23,676 nucleotides of DNA from Bacillota bacterium. GTDB taxonomy: Bacteria > Bacillota > Bacilli > Paenibacillales > Paenibacillaceae. Location of the stretch: assembly GCA_023433615.1 (NCBI GenBank), contig JAEZCJ010000059.1:1-23676 (forward strand). Reading direction: 5' to 3'. Below the pieces are notes generated by a model, which made no database searches, was not told where the DNA came from, and saw only the letters and a program-made list of their open reading frames with translations. Within the stretch, counting starts at the first letter, position 1; every line of letters starts with the position of its first letter. Of this stretch, positions 21,563-23,676 are shown in pieces. The translations under genes and the position numbers were made by a program.

Positions 21563-22552
21563 ATGATCCAATGGACGAGAGACGACTATTCATGGAGCCA
21601 CAACACGGACACGAGCGCGATTCACAGCATTCTGCAGTACACGGACAAGGCAGGCATGACAATGACGGAGGTCATGGGCTACACGGGGCATGCCTTCCGA
21701 ATCATCATCGACAAGAACGAGGTCGAGGTCGGCAGTTATTCCTTCTTCGATTGGAAGCTGCGGCATGCGGGGGCGATGGCGAATCTGGGCTTGTCCGTCC
21801 GTACGACGGGCCAGCAAACGAACACGCCGCCAACGCCGGAGGAGCTCGAAGAGGGCATTCGCTTCCTTCACGAGACGTTGGATCGCGGTATCCCCGCTCT
21901 GGGCTGGGATCTATTCATTCCCGAATGGGGCGTGATCTACGGGTATGACGACGATAAGCGGGTATTCCGCTGCCGCGATGTTCGGATGGACGGCGATCTG
22001 CCGTACGAGAAGCTGGGACGAGGCGAAGTCACGGAGCTCTATGTCCTGACCGTGACAGGCTCGCAGCCCGTCGATAAGCTGACGATGCTTCGCGGCGCGC
22101 TACGGCTTGCGATCAACCATGCGCATACGCAATACGCCGAGCTGCTCGAAGGCAGCCATCGTAACGGTCTGGCCGCCTACGACGCTTGGATCGAAGCATT
22201 CGAGAACCGCACGGCAGATCCGTTCGGCAACAGCGTGAATGTCGGCAAGGTAGCCGATGCCCGCGAGTTCGCGGCGCGTTTCCTATGGGAGTTGTCCGAG
22301 AAGGAAGAGGGGCTCGCCTCGACGGACCAGGGTTATGAAGTTACGGCGATTGCGCTGCAAGCCGCCGAGCAATACGGTGCAGTCGCCGAAAGGCTCGCAG
22401 AGTTGAGGGGGATGTTCCCGTTCCCGCAGGGCGGCGAACCGCGCGAGGATGCGCAGGCGGAACGCGCGATCCGGCTGCTTCGCGAGGCTAAAGCGGCGGA
22501 AGAGCAGGGTGTCGAGCTGCTCGAGCGGATGCTTGAGGCATTGGGCGAATAA
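21563..22552 (+). CDS. Uncharacterised cytosolic protein, possible BtrH/C39-like fold
   Basis: A 329-residue soluble protein with no signal or membrane segment. The N-terminal half (WSHNTDTSAIHSILQYTDKAG, EVMGYTGHAFRIII, GIPALGWDLFIPEWGVIYGYDDD) resembles papain-fold proteins of the BtrH N-terminal or C39 type, but the position of the usual catalytic Cys appears to be Thr/Ser, so it may be a binding pseudoenzyme. The C-terminal half is helical and charged (AEQYGAVAERLAEL, AKAAEEQGVELLERMLEAL). I chose ATG at 21563, 9 nt from AAGGA; ATG at 21554 overlaps the sigma stop as ATGA. Gene pairing suggests it modulates, or is the main target of, the sigma factor. The fold assignment is tentative. Confidence 0.6.
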   Translation: MIQWTRDDYSWSHNTDTSAIHSILQYTDKAGMTMTEVMGYTGHAFRIIIDKNEVEVGSYSFFDWKLRHAGAMANLGLSVRTTGQQTNTPPTPEELEEGIRFLHETLDRGIPALGWDLFIPEWGVIYGYDDDKRVFRCRDVRMDGDLPYEKLGRGEVTELYVLTVTGSQPVDKLTMLRGALRLAINHAHTQYAELLEGSHRNGLAAYDAWIEAFENRTADPFGNSVNVGKVADAREFAARFLWELSEKEEGLASTDQGYEVTAIALQAAEQYGAVAERLAELRGMFPFPQGGEPREDAQAERAIRLLREAKAAEEQGVELLERMLEALGE

Positions 22553-22564
22553 GAAGGGATTGCA

Positions 22565-22600
22565 AGCAGGACAGCCGATGTCGCATTCGGCTGTCCTGTT
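22565..22600 (+). terminator. Strong terminator after the sigma gene pair
   Basis: CAGGACAGCCGA and TCGGCTGTCCTG form a perfect 12-bp stem, extendable by two more pairs, with an 8-nt loop; TTGGTGTTTATG follows. As the stem is symmetric it may also end the convergent DinB-family transcript. Confidence 0.8.
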
Positions 22601-22624
22601 GGTGTTTATGCTGCTTGATACAGG

Positions 22625-23104
22625 TTAGATAACGGATAATATCTGATTCTTATGATGCATGTCGTGTTCAATAAACTCGTGGATGATGTAGAGCAAGGAG
22701 TAAGGAGTGCCTGTGTGCGGACAATTCGCTGCGCCGTTAGCCGTCACGTGCTTAGAGGCGACATCCGGTTCCGTTAGCATGATCGCGATCAACTGAAGGC
22801 GGGTTTGCTTGAATTCTTCGAGCAGCCTATTCTTGGCAATACCGGAACGGGCATAATCATAGGCTTCTCGATTGAACGAATCGAAATCCGGGAAGACCAT
22901 TCCTTCGCCGTTCTTAATCGAGGGGATAATCGTATGGATGAGGTAATGATCCCAGTTCTTAAGATGCGAAACAATTTCCGCGACCGTCGCTTTTCCTTCA
23001 GCGATCGGAGCTAACCAGACAGTATCGTCCATATCGCGCAATGTGTCCGTCCATTCTATAAGTGCTTGATACCGATGAATCGTATCGATGCCTAGATTAA
23101 TCAT
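22625..23104 (-). CDS. DinB-family protein
   Basis: A 159-residue four-helix-bundle protein of the DinB/YfiT superfamily, whose members bind a metal through three histidines. Candidate ligands here are His47 in IVSHLKNWDH and His147 and His151 in IEHDMHHKNQ. The biochemical role is unknown, and thiol transferase activity is seen in some relatives. ATG at 23104 is chosen over 23125 because GGAGG lies 6 nt before it. It is divergent from the VOC gene and has a LexA-type box in its promoter, which fits a damage-inducible gene. The C-terminus ends 25 bp from the terminator shared with the gene opposite. Confidence 0.85.
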   Translation of the reverse strand: MINLGIDTIHRYQALIEWTDTLRDMDDTVWLAPIAEGKATVAEIVSHLKNWDHYLIHTIIPSIKNGEGMVFPDFDSFNREAYDYARSGIAKNRLLEEFKQTRLQLIAIMLTEPDVASKHVTANGAANCPHTGTPYSLLYIIHEFIEHDMHHKNQILSVI

Positions 23105-23135
23105 ATCGGTCCTCCAGGTTGGCAAGATTCGAATA

Positions 23136-23179
23136 GGAACCTATGTTCCCATAATAGGCTGTTATATCCCGGAAAGCAA
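23136..23179 (-). promoter_or_regulatory. SOS-type promoter of the DinB-family gene (LexA box)
   Basis: GGAAC-CTAT-GTTCC (23136-23149) contains the Gram-positive LexA core GAAC-N4-GTTC exactly; the outer bases are G/C rather than C/G. On the minus strand it directly follows a promoter TTGCTT (23179 to 23174), 17 bp, TATTAT (23156 to 23151), so bound LexA would cover the transcription start. Confidence 0.65.
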
Positions 23180-23267
23180 TAGATGCCGAAACGATAAGGA
23201 GGATTTTTAACCATTGAGGTGTAATTCATAATAAGTTCAGTCACGATTATGGAAAGGATGATTGCAT

Positions 23268-23633
23268 TTGGGAGACAACGACGCGCAACAGCCGACGATA
23301 TTCGTAACAAACCGAATATCCGAGATTTACGTACATGTCGGCAACTATGACGAGGCTGTGAAATGGTACACGGAAGTTCTTGGATTGTCCCTTCATCCGA
23401 AAGGGGGAATAGACCTGCAGGGAATAAGGCTGCTAATCATTGAATCGGATAAGAGAAATCCGACAACGCATGCCGTATTTAATATGGTTGCCTCGGACAT
23501 TCGCAAGGCTTATGAAGAGCTGAGGTCGCGCGGCGCCGAAACGGACGAAATCTATTATGACCCCTACGAGAATGCCGCAAGCTTTCATGTCAAAGATCCT
23601 AATGGCGGATCCATACTCATTAAAGACTGCTGA
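23268..23633 (+). CDS. Glyoxalase/bleomycin-resistance (VOC) family protein
   Basis: A small single-module VOC protein, 121 residues. The pattern ISEIYVHVGNYDEAVKWYTEVLGLSL opens the fold. The metal-site positions would be His near the first strand (YVHV) and the Glu/His in the last strands, where FHVKDPNGGSILI is the classic ending. It could be a dioxygenase-like, lyase or antibiotic-sequestering protein; the substrate is not readable. I chose TTG at 23268 (9 nt after AAAGGA) over TTG at 23262. It is divergent from the DinB-family gene, and the 163-bp gap has no other gene. Confidence 0.8.
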   Translation: MGDNDAQQPTIFVTNRISEIYVHVGNYDEAVKWYTEVLGLSLHPKGGIDLQGIRLLIIESDKRNPTTHAVFNMVASDIRKAYEELRSRGAETDEIYYDPYENAASFHVKDPNGGSILIKDC

Positions 23634-23660
23634 TGACTGACGGCAGCTGCAAAACCTAAA

Positions 23661-23673
23661 CGGGGCTGTCCCG
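23661..23673 (+). terminator. Partial hairpin at the window end
   Basis: CGGG-GCTGT-CCCG begins 28 nt after the VOC stop. The window ends 3 nt later, so any T-tract is not visible. Confidence 0.3.
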
Positions 23674-23676
23674 CGT

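Noticed and set aside
1..23676. CRISPR array, tRNA or rRNA genes
   Set aside because: No regularly spaced short repeats and no cloverleaf or rRNA-like stretches were seen.

Overview
The window looks like chromosome of a GC-rich Bacillota, most likely a Paenibacillus/Cohnella-type Paenibacillaceae. This is inferred from strong AGGAGG-type ribosome sites, frequent GTG/TTG starts, a YesM/YesN-style two-component pair beside a sugar ABC transporter that lacks its own ATPase, a consensus CcpA (cre) site and a Gram-positive-type LexA box. No sequence search was possible, so the genus is an inference.

Layout. (1) 1-1288: a complete IS3-family insertion sequence with both ends, an A-AAA-AAG slippage site and an intact DDE transposase. 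Its right end carries an outward TTGACA. (2) 1289-9529: a carbohydrate uptake locus with a regulatory region (14-bp direct repeat 53 bp apart, cre box), a lipoprotein sugar-binding protein, two MalF/MalG-type permeases, a sensor kinase, a response regulator with AraC-type DNA-binding domain, and a second, paralogous binding lipoprotein translationally close to the regulator. (3) 9543-12237: a minus-strand MerR-type regulator with a cobalamin-binding domain (CarH/LitR class), then ogt (minus) divergent from alkA (plus), a DNA-alkylation repair pair. (4) 12238-16412: cysJ and cysI (NADPH sulfite reductase). Two inverted copies of a 150-170 bp palindromic, MITE-like element sit on either side of cysJ. 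(5) 16489-17852: a SET-domain protein with a very acidic tail, about 550 bp of mostly non-coding DNA with degenerate repeats and a terminator, and a decayed small membrane protein gene. (6) 17957-20639: a three-gene ABC-2 exporter operon. (7) 20742-22600: an ECF-type sigma factor overlapping or abutting an unusual cytosolic protein, closed by a strong terminator. (8) 22625-23633: a DinB-family protein under an apparent LexA box, divergent from a small glyoxalase/VOC protein.

How the parts work together. The sugar locus reads as one regulon. The kinase probably senses sugar outside the cell (perhaps through the second binding protein), the AraC-type regulator activates transport, CcpA represses it, and a shared MsmX-type ATPase encoded elsewhere would power import. 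The most interesting features are the mobile palindromic element pair around cysJ, the B12-type regulator that keeps the cobalamin-binding motifs but lacks the second histidine of the CarH photoproduct, the sigma factor paired with a protein that is not a recognisable anti-sigma, and the regulatory sites that match gene function (cre before sugar uptake, LexA box before dinB).
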